A stretch of 64,000 nucleotides of DNA from Streptomyces sp. DvalAA-43 (GTDB taxonomy: Bacteria; Actinomycetota; Actinomycetes; Streptomycetales; Streptomycetaceae), in the NCBI RefSeq assembly GCF_900091725.1, contig NZ_FMBW01000039.1, positions 186,001-250,000 of the forward strand. Direction: 5' to 3'. Every line of letters starts with the position of its first letter. Position 1 is the stretch's first letter. Positions 31,801-36,856 of the stretch are shown piece after piece. The notes under the pieces are model-generated. The model saw nothing but the letters and a program-made list of their open reading frames with translations, made no database searches and was not told where the DNA came from. The position numbers and the translations under genes are program-made.

Positions 31801-33345
31801 GACCCGGACGGGCATGGGCTCGCGGCCGACCCGCAGGGTATACGCGATGTCGGCGAGCGACTGCGAAGGGTGCTCGCCCAGGTGGGTGAGCAGGTTGCCC
31901 GCCACCGCCCGCAGCCGGTCCGGCGTCTTCGCGGAGAGCGGCAGGAGCTGCGGCCCCCGGAGAGGCCCGTCCTGCGCCCCTGCACCGGATTCATCGGCGA
32001 GATGTTCCTCAAGCACCACATGCGCGTTCGTGCCACCGAATCCGAACGAGCTCACCCCGGCCCGCCGTGGCCGGATCCTTCCGTCCGCCCCCGGGGTCGG
32101 CGCGGCCCAGGGCTGGGTGTCGCGGATGACATGGAACGGGCTGTCCTCAAGCTTGATGAGCCTGTTCTGATTCTGGAAGTTGACGTTCGCGGGCAGCGTC
32201 CGGAGCGCCAGCGAGCTGATCACCTTGGCGATTCCGGCGACTCCGGCCGCCCCTTCCAGATGCCCGATATTGGTTTTGACCGAGCCGATTCCACAACTCG
32301 CCGGCCGGGCGGCGGTGCCCTGTGCCGCGTGCAGGTTCCGGAAGGCCTCCTTCAGAGCCATGATCTCGATCGGATCACCGACGGGCGTTCCCGGTCCGTG
32401 CGCTTCGATATAGGTAACGGTTTCCGGCCGGATTCCGGCGCGGGTATAGAGTCCCTCGATCAGATTCGCCTGTGCTGTCGGATTGGTGACGGTGAGGGAA
32501 TTCGTCCGGCCACCGTGGTTCGTGGCGACTCCCTTGATGACCGCGTGGATGGGATCGCCGTCCGCGACGGCCCGCGCGAGCGGCTTCAGGAGGAGTACCG
32601 CACCGCCTTCACCCCGGACGTAGCCGTCGGCGCTCTGGTCGAAGGCGCTCGCACGGCCGGTGCGGGACAACATGCTCGCCTGGCTGAACGCGACGAAGTG
32701 CTTCGGCGACCAGATCAGGTTGACTCCACCGGCCAGGGCGACACCGCACTCGCCGTTGCACAACGCGCGCACCGCTTCGTACACCGATACGAGCGAGCTC
32801 GAACATGCCGTGTCATTGGTGATGCTCGGACCCTGGAAGTCGAAATAGTAGGAGATCCGGTTCGCGATGATCGAGTACGCCGTTCCGGTGGGGAAATAGA
32901 CGTCGGTCCTTGCCCCTTCGCGTTCCATCATTTCCGCGTAGTCCGCATGGCAGACACCCATGAAGACGCCCGTTTCCGTACCGGCCAGGGAACTCGCCGC
33001 ATAGCCCGCGTTCTCGATCGCCCGCCAGGCGAGTTCGAGCGCCATGCGCTGCTGGGGATCCATGCTCTCGGCCTCGCGCGGGGAAATACTGAAGAACTCG
33101 GCATCGAAGCAGTCCGCATGTTCGATGAACCCGCCCCAGATGCTGTTCGTCTTCTGGGCCCCGAGCCGTGGATCACCGAAGTACCGTTCCTTCGACCAGC
33201 GTTCCGGGGGGACTTCCGAGATGAGCGAGCGGCCCGCGACGAGATGCCCGCCGAGCTCTTCCAGTGTCTCCGCGCCGGGGAAGCGCAGAGCGAGCCCGAT
33301 GATCGCGACATCATCCGTCGCGGGCGCCGGATCGAACGTACTCAT
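13249..33345 (-). CDS. chxE: Five-module trans-AT polyketide synthase, glutarimide type
   Basis: A single 6,698-residue protein (roughly 0.7 MDa) carries a whole assembly line with no AT domain. Order: KS-DH-KR-ACP, KS-B-ACP, KS-KR-ACP, KS-ACP, KS-DH-KR-MT-ACP-TE; each module is listed separately. All five KS cysteines (C181, C1685, C2752, C3914, C4670) and all five ACP serines (S1414, S2473, S3662, S4436, S6336) are present. The ATG overlaps the amidotransferase stop as ATGA and has GGGAGGAAA, so translation is coupled. It contains a TTA codon (L3095). With the discrete AT, ACP and amidotransferase upstream it should build a glutarimide-capped chain. The symbol is given by analogy with the cycloheximide PKS, from memory of that locus. 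Confidence 0.95.
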   Translation of the reverse strand: MSTFDPAPATDDVAIIGLALRFPGAETLEELGGHLVAGRSLISEVPPERWSKERYFGDPRLGAQKTNSIWGGFIEHADCFDAEFFSISPREAESMDPQQRMALELAWRAIENAGYAASSLAGTETGVFMGVCHADYAEMMEREGARTDVYFPTGTAYSIIANRISYYFDFQGPSITNDTACSSSLVSVYEAVRALCNGECGVALAGGVNLIWSPKHFVAFSQASMLSRTGRASAFDQSADGYVRGEGGAVLLLKPLARAVADGDPIHAVIKGVATNHGGRTNSLTVTNPTAQANLIEGLYTRAGIRPETVTYIEAHGPGTPVGDPIEIMALKEAFRNLHAAQGTAARPASCGIGSVKTNIGHLEGAAGVAGIAKVISSLALRTLPANVNFQNQNRLIKLEDSPFHVIRDTQPWAAPTPGADGRIRPRRAGVSSFGFGGTNAHVVLEEHLADESGAGAQDGPLRGPQLLPLSAKTPDRLRAVAGNLLTHLGEHPSQSLADIAYTLRVGREPMPVRVAFAVADRAELEFLLREFIDGARAEGGLHLGGTLRGAEEEVADLRAAGTRWAEGGAVDWVDQLGHGAPEPRPRRVRLPGYPFARERHWFSVPRKDFEISRTGVEVPRKGVETPGTPSAANGAAAAHPLLHADASGPAGHRYRSTFTGAEPFLASHVVGGARVLPAAAHIEMVRAAAVRAVGSDAAERAVVRLRDVAWARPLVVRDAPVEVGVRLTPQDGVALAFEVSTGTDPAVVHSSGVVEAAGREEPDRIDLGALRAACPGERSPADVYAAFHDRGLEYGPAMRGIEEIRLGTRELIARIGKPAAGAADAGYVLPPSVLDAALQSSLVLLAETAREPADGPAMPFAFEELTVHGACVSETWAWVRRREGHRTLDVFDIDLCDSEGVVRVSLRGLVQRTHGAASGRGTGADTVTAAVPWVPTPLDVPEERATALPSVRGYLGGRAAAHAAAVADTTGFTVARLPDVTPGRVADGVGAVVDQVFRHAVELVRSKPGGAYRFVVLVDDRSPRHHHAPLTGLFRTAVLENPRITGRVVRVAELDTASPERIADILRAEAADRSADCEIRYGADGTRHAARPVEFRLDEGAEIPPLKEGGVYWITGGLGGLGLHVARYFGRCAGITVVLSGRSAPGAASETALRGLREAGVEAHYLPVDVGSKDDVDRAVRAVVRDHGAIDGIVHAAGILRDAYLYTKDTSDVRAVLEPKVDGVLHLDAATRGLALDFFVAFSSVAGVFGSSGQSDYAAANAFLDAFAHHRRALVDIGERSGRTSVVSWPLWADGGMSMDPVTRESMRRDRGWEPLPTEEGLRVLGGVLRDAPAHTVVAYGAAATLTAAAPPPEAPRSVPVDTPPMESAAAVAEDDLMERTNAFLRRVVGEVLHRDPLTLDETANLVDYGIDSLAILETTASLEVFFGPLSKTIFFEYTSIEGVAGHLVAEHGDKLREITAAGEPAPEAAAPAAGTDDAPAPAAPGPSVPDTAGPPASHDRSAAPGPRDDHHDIAIIGISGTYPGAETLAELWAVLGEGRHEFREVPRERWDHDAVYSRDRSVLGKSSIRTGTFLRDIESFDPRYFRISKRDAENMSPEVRLFLQTGVEALEDAGYSRETIQRQYDGDVGVLAGSMSNHYGLYGFQNSLTRGSPASGSYTATLPNMLSYFYGFTGPSMFVDTMCSGSSTCVHQAVQMLRAGECRMAVAGGVNLLLHPYNLISSSQEHFTTATSDVIRSFGLGADGTILGEGVGALVLKPLVEAERDGDHVYAVIKGTALANAGVRNGFTVPSPRMQARAIEKAIDDAGVDPRTISYVEAHGSGTSLGDPIEVKALTTAFEKYTQDTEFCAIGSVKSNMGHLLHAAGMIGIAKVVLQFQNGKLAPSLHSSVTNPDIDFSRTPFRLQQRLAAWEPAVTTVDGRRITHPRRAGITSIGAGGMNSHIILEEYQRPDRDPHGAPDGREELFVFSAMNDSALETCLHRFRAYLTAGAEPDAAAIAFTLRVGKNELPHRWAFLARTTGEAVAAVDRYLAGDRDLGAALAGGGPRTEDLRKLATTWVGGRSVDWSGADRGARAPRRVSLPAYPFERVRCWVTPEEGAPSVIAPLALRDKLHPFLGRNESDADGLRYVLDVHLDDLLDYGCTSGERQDKKRGVIPTFAVDLAIAATKVSGFADGSAVRRLRLLGQVGWTTATRLVTVFDAPDGKRASGYVFAEDAVGSRMPVAAFDVPMGEEDRTPLSGHPRTDRFAGIAADVLAPHQAEPLSSAEFLAELAEGGIGYAPELSGTESAFRLRDGRLVLRVGTPELQRDHVKPRVTLAPHVLAAIAQGLQAEAKRQGSPDWARTAPHHIDEIRLLTDGSCGVVPVAYVVFDVTADGEGLGGSVGLLDRNGQVVGVLCDLWCGDDEGPRKDPDVSERVVDGADVADRGTPAESSDGVISFAVDELREMAGGILKFERGELDARTGFDAFGFDSISLVTLSKQIRERFGIDLTPAVFFDRNTFDSLGRHLFTEHEGPLRAAYERSLPPDPAGEPAPSPGSRPRGEATGAAEETTGAAGETTGAAGETTGAPDVAPAGPPRPAPADSPLPVAVIGAAGRFPGSPDLDAYWANLAAGTDSVTAFPLDRYDAAYARIAEAAEFPHHAAVLDDVDAFDAAFFRILPREAELMDPQHRLALQTVWNAVEHSGYAPSGLPANTGLFFGVSGTDYATLLAAHGAPPDAFTSTGNAHSMLANRISYVLDIHGPSEPVDTACSSSLVAVHRAVEAIRSGACDAAIAGGVNLLLSVDTFVSAGRAGMLSPDGRCKTFASDANGYVRGEGVGAVVLKPLADAERDGDAILAVIVGTAENHGGRANSLTAPNGTAQSDLVVRAMGGIDPRTIGYVEAHGTGTALGDPVEVRALQAAFRQLGSDGPATCGLGSVKTNIGHLEAAAGIAGLLKVVLAMEHGTLPRSLHSDRINPYIQLDGSPFRIVRANEPWERPRGRDGDLAPRRAGVSSFGFGGANCHVVIEEYTGQAARTSPAQDADGPGNRVAVPLSARTEQQLRERARNLLAHLEDTPRPAALRSIGWTLQTGREAMAERVGWVVSSRHELASKLREFISETMSGTTSGATSGPRHGARPAQDGLADVVARWSGGEEVDWLRLYGAAGAALPRRAHLPTYPFARDRYWLPGSAEKANSVAEHRPSAATTLFVPRWTPKTASRDLAGGAPHTRHTVILCGAPAAVRDGVERRLPGVRCHAVTTAKRRPETRFTDLSRQVFEIVRELAGQTHDGATLVQVVTPADGDEAVGPALAGLLRTTALESPHIAGQVLALDGERDADDIAAIVLENAGHADDALVLHRGTERRVRTWVPGTAGGTGTPWRSGGVYLITGGAGGIGALVARRIARDAVRPTLVLVGRSAPDARIGRLLAELRQAGAVAQYAVADVSRWEEVRHLVARVGEETGPIHGIVHAAGVIHDAYLTNKTTEEWDEVLAPKVDGAVHLDRATAHLPIESFLVFSSGTAVTGNPGQSDYATANGYLGEYAAHRNRRVAAGERSGHTVAIAWPLWKDGGMAVDDATRAYLRRSRGLVPMESDEGLEALLNAWRLGEAGEDQIWVHHGEPAGLVPVPPPAAAAPAPATAAARPDRETLRSVVELFARVTKLPLHDIDVDRPLDDLALDSVMVVQLNRELSSAYGEVSTTLFYEFPTLRAIAGELAGAPAPSAPGTRADGPSGAVRVPAARHTPGTAADPGPPAPDDAIAIIGMSGRYPQAENTDEFWANLTAGRDSITEIPPGRWPLDGFYEPDRATAVATGRSYSKWGGFLRDFDAFDPHFFRIAPRDAYTMDPQERLFLQASWEVIEDAGYTREELARRHQRRVGVFAGVTKSGHARHGAARLPSGETVVPALSFASLSARTSYVLDLHGPSLTIDTMCSSSLTAIHEACEHLRRGACELAIAGGVNLYLHPSDYVELCRCTMLSSQARVRSFGSGGDGFVPGEGVGAVLLKPLARALADGDQVLAVVRGTSINHGGRSHGYTVPSPTAQAELIRDALTRAGIAAREVGYVEAHGTGTELGDPIEVKGLSLAFEESTDERQFCAIGSVKSMIGHLEAAAGIAGVTKAVLQLRHRTLVPSLHAEELNPGIRFEETPFFVQRTLAPWESETPRIAAVSSFGAGGSNAHVILEEYVPDAAPDRPASGGGEQLVVLSARTPERLRHSAARLVEFLEREETERGTVGLADLAHTLQVGREAMKERLAVTVASLPELLRVLRGYVESGDGAGTPGLHRGSAGQGLGAAAGIAADEDLRELLVERWARKGKHDQLAALWADGMELDWRRLHGAAAPRRISLPTYPFARDRFWIGDLEPVREAAPGTIPVVAAPRSEEAGPRVAPDVTSDTTPDVAPDVTSDTTRGVTPDVTREERVGRTVRETIAQVLVMEPDDVDGGLAFADYGLDSILAVRLVHLLNDTFRLDLSTGVVFDHSSADRLVAHLLAEHADIGAVAPPPAITGEARPRTAPGALPEERPAAHAPIAIVGMSGRFPGSDNLDDLWTHLVNGDDLITDATRWDLADTGADGSARCTQGGFLHGIDRFDPLFFGISGVEAAAMDPQQRLLLEEASKALQNAGYAGRHLDGTRCGVYVGCYKGDYQEVVGDGAPAQAFWGNMASLIPARVSYFLDLKGPALAVDTSCSSSLVAIDLACRGLWSGETEMALAGGVFVQSTPRLYELAGGAGMLSATGRCHTFDHRADGFVPGEGVGVLVLKRLDDALADGDHIHGVIRATGSNHDGATNGITAPSSVSQERLLRDTYESFGIDVESIRLVEAHGTGTPLGDPIEFSALSRAFRAGTEKTGYCALGSVKTNLGHTQFAAGVAGVFKILLAMRHQRIPASLHFEKPNPAIALEDSPFYLSTRNHRWEAPADGGPRRGAVSSFGASGTNAHLVIEEAPPTARARARTPRPAYLVVLSAHSREQLVQQMARLAEHCRRQDLPDLGDLAHTLAVGRDWFPHRFACVAADRAELLRILDEGPDGARAFTGQVVSARKGVAGAGAEKRHGEECLHRCAHPTGSDADAVPYRADLAALAGYFTQGVDLDYGAAFAAGAHLRVPLPTYPFADESHWAGPPPRSPLPVTTPSRPVPDHPLIHGESVAADHPGTLRASTVFTGDEAVLRDHTVRGQRVLPGAAHLEMAREAAARAWGTGATTSLLIRDMTWVRPVAFDGGPLSVDVLVRPTAGDELTFEIASTTGRDTGPVVFSTGRIAPSATARPDRVDLASLRAECGTAVSAERIGEALAAMGIVHGPSLRAVRAAHVATGTVLARLALPAGTDPADAGYVLPPALLDSAIQASIALQLADGGASVETVVPFALDRLELFAPCTGSMWAVVHVADGTETATALSRLDVDLVDGDGEVCVRMTGYASRPVKEPTPSLFAPVWEPVSERTSGARALPPTEQILVVGGTTGQRSALVRRHPQVTAWDLGPGASADEITSRLRDSAPVGHLVWIAPGAAPEDQEALLPTDTAGFTAAQEDGVIAAFRMIKALVRTGHDARPLAVTLVTRSALATYDTEPTAPAHAGLHGLFGSLGQEYTNWSVRRTDLDTADLPEDLLTPPDRATGETLVRRAGQWLVRRWVPCRPGTVQRAAYREGGVYVVIGGAGGLGTVWTRHVVQRHGAHVIWIGRRPQDASIEAKLSTCPGRGSVRYLSADAADPASLRAAYEEIGRHHPRIHGVVQAALDLRDQSLARMDEATLRAALTAKADVSVAMAEVFADETLDFVLFFSSVQSFTTAAGQSNYAAGCTFSDAYAQFLARHREYPVKVMNWGWWGSIGSASTELHRERMARWGLLSIEPPEAMEALDTLLRGPQHQLSFVKSRKPDAIAGIDPATRLTVHGRARSRVTPAAVVAATRAPSAWEAMRAIAAWRRSERDPLLARIVHGHLEALGALRGPDTPPSPGDIARLRRRAGILERYDTWLDHALRIVPPSAPPLDVLVREWDERRAQWSADPDKAAELALLDAALRALPDILTGRTRPTDILFPRGSVALVEGTYRDNRVADMYNRAMTDTAAAIVAERLRLDPAARLRILEIGAGTGGTSVGMFAALRPFQDHIETYTYTDLSKAFLNHARTEYGPEVPYLAYARFDAEQPLAGQGMESGSYDLVIAANVLHATRDTRNTIRNAKATLRDGGWLLLNELAAFDVSSHLTFGLLEGWWLFEDHALRVPGSPALSPANWREVLVSEGFSSVVPVLPETLELGQQIIAAESDGIARQTVAPPAHPETAAPRALPKSPPAATASPRPGPAPEQPPTGGGTAGASGADAGSRADTMAGYLRDQAARTLGIPPEKIALAAPLSDYGMDSILVLQLTTALREDLGEVPSTLLFDAESVEELADHFLAAGGPRVDALLARLNPATAGTPVPDTAFRPPEPSAPPATEPAQPIAALFRAAVRTGTPQQAGDLLSIAARLRPTAAAGAGPEPEILRLSDGDQEPPLVCLPSLIAPTGAHQYVKFAAALRGRRQVWTVSIPGYVAGEPLPVSLEAAADRLAGTLLRRFEGRPFALAAYSSGGWPAHELVRRLEKAGAPPAALVLLDTLRSAGPAMIGGMSVLTRRLLDRFPQLPVLDDQLTAMAWYAQLLEGWSPMPVTTPTLLVGAAEDKTLLELLGDDARADWPLEHVRTEVAGDHFSMLEEYAEPTALAVHEWLRGHRASPQRFSRRDAEEGS
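19821..22130 (-). other. PKS module 4: KS-ACP
   Basis: KS4 has DTMCSSS (C3914), EAHGTGT and MIGHLEAAAG. ACP4 has DYGLDSI (S4436). Nothing but linker lies between them, so the beta-keto group is kept; it maps to the ring ketone/phenol oxygen. No methyltransferase is present, although the corresponding carbon of cycloheximide bears a methyl. Confidence 0.88.
20172..20243 (-). repeat. 36-bp tandem repeat encoding Asp/Val/Thr linker
   Basis: Two adjacent, nearly identical 36-base units (20172-20207 and 20208-20243) encode a DVTSDTT-type linker before ACP4. Partial copies continue toward 20150. Confidence 0.85.
22131..25590 (-). other. PKS module 3: KS-KR-ACP
   Basis: KS3 has DTACSSS (C2752), EAHGTGT and NIGHLEAAAG. 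KR3 (about 3360-3560) has GGAGGIG, FSSGTA and QSDYATAN, so it looks active. ACP3 has LALDSVM (S3662). No DH or MT. Predicted outcome: a beta-hydroxyl, which maps to the secondary alcohol between the glutarimide and the six-membered ring of cycloheximide. Confidence 0.88.
24061..24063 (-). other. TTA leucine codon in PKS gene
   Basis: In-frame TTA (L3095) in SKLREFIS, in the linker after KS3. Makes PKS translation itself bldA-dependent. Confidence 0.9.
25591..28815 (-). other. PKS module 2: KS-B-ACP (glutarimide-forming branching module)
   Basis: KS2 has an atypical active site, DTMCSGSS (C1685), with EAHGSGT and NMGHLLHAAG. The following domain of about 300 residues (about 2095-2405) begins RDKLHPFLGRNESDADG and resembles a DH double hotdog but lacks the DH HxxxGxxxxP motif, as known for branching (B) domains. 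ACP2 has FGFDSISL (S2473). KS-B-ACP modules perform vinylogous Michael addition of a malonyl unit, and attack by the amide nitrogen then closes the glutarimide ring. Confidence 0.85.
25641..25724 (-). repeat. 21-bp tandem repeat encoding Thr/Ala/Gly/Glu linker
   Basis: Four consecutive copies of a 21-base unit (starts 25641, 25662, 25683 and 25704, the last two diverged) encode a repeated ETTGAAG linker between module 2 and module 3. It keeps the reading frame and probably acts as a flexible linker. Confidence 0.9.
28816..33345 (-). other. PKS module 1: KS-DH-KR-ACP
   Basis: KS1 (residues about 10-447) has DTACSSS with C181, NIGHLEGAAG, and an unusual EAHGPGT in place of EAHGTGT. DH1 (about 635-905) has HVVGGARVLP (H669) and LDAALQ. 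KR1 (about 1110-1300) has GGLGGLG, FSSVAG and QSDYAAAN. ACP1 has DYGIDSL (S1414). There is no loading module, so KS1 should accept malonamyl units from the free ACP and make a five-carbon enoyl amide, the Michael acceptor for module 2. Confidence 0.9.
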
Positions 33346-35387
33346 CGGTTTCCTCCCGCAGAGGGGAAGTCTTGGCCGGCCGGCTTCGATCCCCGCGATG
33401 TCCGCTGATCAACGATGGTGCTCACCTTGAAGTCGGCCCGTGCGGCCGTGTCCCCGGGCATGTCCTGTCCGAGTACGAACTGCTGATTGAGGACCGCGGT
33501 CGAGAGCAGGTAGACGAAAGCCTGGTCCTCTTTCGTACTGACCTCACCGGTGGGCGTGGCCATGATCTTCTTGACGAGCTTCCGGGCGAACACCGGGTCG
33601 ATGCCGCCGATCTTCTCCAACTCCGTTTCCGAGAGGATGAGTTCCAGATAGTCGGGCCGTTGCTGCTTGAATACGGCCGCCCCGGGCGCGCGGTACGGCT
33701 GCTTCCGCCGGGTGAGACTCGATTCCGGCAGCTCGCCCCAGAACGCCTTCTTGAGAATGGCTTTCTCGTCGAAACCGTCGTCGAAGCGCATATTGATCGA
33801 CGCCGCCGCGCGGACGACCGCGGGATCGAGGAACGGGCACCGGTTCTCGACACCGTGGGCGAGGCTCATGCGCTCTCCCTGGGTGGAGAGGAGATAGCCG
33901 GGCAGCAGCGTCTTGAATTCGAGCCACTGTGCCTTGCGGACCGGGCTCAGCGCCGCGTAGCCGGGTGTCGCGTCCGTCAGGGCCATGAGGTCCGCGAACG
34001 GATCGTCGCGTCGTTTCAGCAGACGGGCGGCGAACCGGCCGTTCTGGTACCGGAGTTCGTGAGAGAAGAGGCCGGGCAGCCGTTCGACGGCGAACTGCTC
34101 GAAGAGGCCCTTCAGCCGCGCCCGGTTCGCGGGGCCGAAGTGGCTCAGCTCCGGGTGTAGGCTGCCGATCCTGGCCATTCGCTCGTCGTCCGACAGTTCG
34201 CCCCATGAAGCGCGCAGCAGCGTCTCACGGAAGAGCGAATACCCGAGGAACGCCTCATCGGCGCCCTCACCGCTGAGGATCACTTTGATTCCGGCGTCCC
34301 GCGCATGGCGGGACAGAAGGAACATGGGGACGAACGCGGCACGGAACGCCGGTACTTCCGCGTGGTACACGGCGGACGGGAAGTTCGCGGCGATATCGGC
34401 ACTCGACACGGCGATGGACGAGTGGCGCGTCCCGAGGTGCGAGGCGACGACCTGCTGGCTGCTCGACTCGTCGAAGACCGCGTCGTCGAACTCCACGGAG
34501 AATGTGCGGACCTCGTGCGCGGAGAGATCGGTCGTCAGCTTGGTCACGATGGAGGAGTCGAGACCGCCGCTCAGATAGACACCGACCTCGACATCGCTCC
34601 TGAGCCGCATCTCGACGCTCTCACGGAGGGCTTCGCGGACCGATGCGGCCGCTTCCCGTTCGGAGCCGGTGAACGGCGGTACGTCGAGTTCGAGCTCCGC
34701 GTAGTCGCCCAGAACCGCCCGCCCACCGCGAACGGTCAGATAACACCCCATCGGAAGCTGGCGAATGTGCCGGAAAGGGGTCCGGTCGGGCAACGGTGTC
34801 CACACCGCGAAGGTGGAGGCGAGTTCGCGGGGGTCGAGCTCGAAACGGAATCCCGGGAACGCACGGAAAGCCTTCATCTCGGAGGCGAAGAGGAATTCTC
34901 CGCTCCCGCCCCCCTGGGCTCCGCAGCCCTCGCGGTCGACGTAGAAGAGCGGCCGCTTGCCGTATCTGTCACGTGCCAGGAACAGGTCTCCCGACCTCAC
35001 GTCCCGGATCGCCGCCGCGAACGCGCCGTTGAACCGGGGCAGGCACGCGGGCCCCCATTGGGCCCATGCCTGCAGAAACACCTCCGTGTCGGAGCGGGTA
35101 CGGAACCGGCGGCCGAGCCCTCGCAGTTCCTCGCGCAGTTCGATGTGGTTGTACAACTCGCCGTTGAAGCAGATCCAGTAATGCTCCGTCGGGTCGGCCA
35201 TCGGCTGGGCACCCGTGGCGAGGTCGACCACCGACAGCCGTGCCGTACCCATGGCGATGCCGTCGTCCAGGTAGTAGCCCGCCTCGTCCGGTCCGCGGTG
35301 GCGGATGAGCGACAACATGGAGGTCATCACCTCCGGCGTCGCTTCGGCGCGGAGCGAGGGCGCGACGAAACCTGCGATTCCGCACAT
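33342..35387 (-). CDS. chxD: Asparagine-synthetase-like amidotransferase (malonamyl-ACP forming)
   Basis: 681 residues with AsnB architecture. The class II glutamine amidotransferase domain has nucleophile Cys2 (MCGIAGFV), RHRGPDE and NGELYNH; the synthetase domain has the ATP-binding PP-loop SGGLDSS (residues 273-279). In glutarimide polyketide clusters this family amidates malonyl-ACP to malonamyl-ACP, the nitrogen source of the ring. Start 35385-35387 has AAGGAG; its stop overlaps the PKS start (ATGA) and the ACP gene ends 34 bp upstream. A true asparagine synthetase is less likely because the gene sits inside an AT-ACP-PKS operon. The symbol is by analogy, from memory of the cycloheximide locus. 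Confidence 0.9.
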   Translation of the reverse strand: MCGIAGFVAPSLRAEATPEVMTSMLSLIRHRGPDEAGYYLDDGIAMGTARLSVVDLATGAQPMADPTEHYWICFNGELYNHIELREELRGLGRRFRTRSDTEVFLQAWAQWGPACLPRFNGAFAAAIRDVRSGDLFLARDRYGKRPLFYVDREGCGAQGGGSGEFLFASEMKAFRAFPGFRFELDPRELASTFAVWTPLPDRTPFRHIRQLPMGCYLTVRGGRAVLGDYAELELDVPPFTGSEREAAASVREALRESVEMRLRSDVEVGVYLSGGLDSSIVTKLTTDLSAHEVRTFSVEFDDAVFDESSSQQVVASHLGTRHSSIAVSSADIAANFPSAVYHAEVPAFRAAFVPMFLLSRHARDAGIKVILSGEGADEAFLGYSLFRETLLRASWGELSDDERMARIGSLHPELSHFGPANRARLKGLFEQFAVERLPGLFSHELRYQNGRFAARLLKRRDDPFADLMALTDATPGYAALSPVRKAQWLEFKTLLPGYLLSTQGERMSLAHGVENRCPFLDPAVVRAAASINMRFDDGFDEKAILKKAFWGELPESSLTRRKQPYRAPGAAVFKQQRPDYLELILSETELEKIGGIDPVFARKLVKKIMATPTGEVSTKEDQAFVYLLSTAVLNQQFVLGQDMPGDTAARADFKVSTIVDQRTSRGSKPAGQDFPSAGGNR

Positions 35388-35421
35388 GCGGGGTCTCCTT
35401 GATCCAGTGGTCGTCGCGGTC

Positions 35422-35679
35422 TCAGTGGCCGTCGCGCTCGGCGAGCTTTTTCGCTACGAAGACGTCGATGGCATCCAGCGAAGAGAAGATGTTCCTGAGC
35501 AATTCCTCGTCCGTCAGCTGGAGCGAGAAGTCCCTTTCAAGAGTGCTCAGGAGCTGGATGTATCCGAAGGAGTCGATCACGCCGGTCTTGAACAGATCCG
35601 TCTCGGCGGTCAGTTCACCGTCGAAATCCACGAGGAACTGGTCCTCGATGAGCTTCTGTATGTACTGCTTCCTGTCCAT
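35422..35679 (-). CDS. chxC: Free-standing acyl carrier protein
   Basis: 85 residues, acidic and helical. The phosphopantetheine site is S37 in GVIDSFGYIQLL; the family norm is DSL, so DSF is a small departure, also common in starter-unit carriers. It starts 3 bp after the AT stop and is followed by the amidotransferase. It should carry malonyl for amidation and deliver malonamyl to KS1. The symbol is by analogy. Confidence 0.92.
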   Translation of the reverse strand: MDRKQYIQKLIEDQFLVDFDGELTAETDLFKTGVIDSFGYIQLLSTLERDFSLQLTDEELLRNIFSSLDAIDVFVAKKLAERDGH

Positions 35680-35682
35680 TTC

Positions 35683-36558
35683 TCACACTCCGCTCTTGCT
35701 GAGAACTTCCCGGGAATCGGCCTTCTCGATGCTTCTCACCATACGGAGAAGGGACTTACCACCTATCTCCTCGTATTCGAGACCGGTGCCGCGGGAAAGT
35801 AGGTACCGGATACTGTCGGCCCATCGCACCGGCTCCACGAGCTGTCTGCTCAGCATTTCCGGTATCGTGCCCCGCTCGTAGGGTCGCCCCGTGACATTGG
35901 AGATCACGGCCGTTCCGGGCTCCTCGAACGTGAACTCTTTGAGAAAGCTTTCAAATTCGGAGCGGACGGGTTCCATGTGACGGGAATGGAAGGCGGCGCC
36001 GACCCGCAGCGACGCGAAGCGGATACCCCGCGCCTTCAGAGCGGCGTGGGCGGCACGCAGCGCGCTGTCACCGCCGGCGATCACGACCTGGGCGTCGGTG
36101 TTGTAGGCCGCCACGTCCACCCCCTCGACGCCGTCCTCCCGCAACAGATCGAGCAGGCGCGGAGCAGGGGTGTTCATGACCGCGCTCATCCCGCCGCCCG
36201 ATGCCGCCGCCATGAGTTCGCCGCGCTTCCTGACGATCCGCAGACCCGTCTCGAAGTCGAAGACCCCTGCCGCCAGGAGCGCGTTGTACTCCCCCAGGCT
36301 GTGTCCGAGGCAGTAGTCGGCAGGCGGGCCCTCGCGGCGCTCACGCTCGAACGTGTGCAACGCGTTGACGGTGAACAGGGCCGGCTGTGTGCACTCCGTC
36401 CGCGAGAGCACGTCGTCCTGATTGTCGCGGCAACGCGAGACCAGGTCGTACCCCAAAAGATCGCTGGCGAATCGCGTCATACCTGGATAGCGGCCGAAAA
36501 CATCTGCGCCCATCCCCCGGAACTGCGCTCCTTGCCCGGGGAAGAAAATCGCGAACAC
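35683..36558 (-). CDS. chxB: Discrete malonyl-CoA acyltransferase (trans-AT)
   Basis: 291 residues with the full acyltransferase fold: FFPGQGAQFRGMG at the start, catalytic S87 in GHSLGEYNA and the second catalytic region AAFHSRHM, a malonyl-type pattern. The GTG at 36556-36558 has an excellent GGAGG seven bases upstream; an ATG 22 codons earlier has no such site. It should load malonate onto the free ACP and all five PKS carrier domains, compensating for the absence of AT domains in the PKS. First gene of the AT-ACP-amidotransferase-PKS operon, divergent from the SARP gene. Confidence 0.93.
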   Translation of the reverse strand: MFAIFFPGQGAQFRGMGADVFGRYPGMTRFASDLLGYDLVSRCRDNQDDVLSRTECTQPALFTVNALHTFERERREGPPADYCLGHSLGEYNALLAAGVFDFETGLRIVRKRGELMAAASGGGMSAVMNTPAPRLLDLLREDGVEGVDVAAYNTDAQVVIAGGDSALRAAHAALKARGIRFASLRVGAAFHSRHMEPVRSEFESFLKEFTFEEPGTAVISNVTGRPYERGTIPEMLSRQLVEPVRWADSIRYLLSRGTGLEYEEIGGKSLLRMVRSIEKADSREVLSKSGV

Positions 36559-36856
36559 CGTGATGCCTCCAGGGTCTGCGCCGGTGGCCGGCCTACGCCA
36601 CGCGGCGATGTCGGTTCCGCACATGCTCTGCCACCCCCCTTGCGGTCCACTGGCCGGAATGCTGATGACCCGGCACGATCACTGGTCCGGATCCTTGCCT
36701 GACACCTGCCGTTCGCTTGCCGGTCGCATCGGTATGCAGGAGAAGCACATTGCCAATTCAGTGATCGCTTATTAGCCATTCATCAGCCGAATCACATGAC
36801 AGAACGCCTACTGTTCTAGGATCAATTCGCCGGAGAAGTCTCAAGCGTGAGAACGA
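36559..36856. promoter_or_regulatory. Divergent promoter region, PKS operon and SARP gene
   Basis: About 300 bp with no convincing gene and a markedly A/T-rich core (36745-36835). The pentamer ATTCA or AATCA recurs near 36756, 36778 and 36790, roughly helical-turn spacing, as SARP direct repeats do, but the match is weak. TACTGT at 36809-36814 could be a -10 element for the regulator. Confidence 0.45.

Noticed and set aside
27883..33408. Very long open frame on the + strand opposite the PKS
   Set aside because: High-GC shadow: Arg/Gly/Asp-rich translation without domains, while the other strand encodes intact KS, DH, KR and ACP motifs.
33342..35387. Housekeeping asparagine synthetase
   Set aside because: Translationally coupled to the PKS and next to the free ACP and AT; context favours malonamyl-ACP formation.
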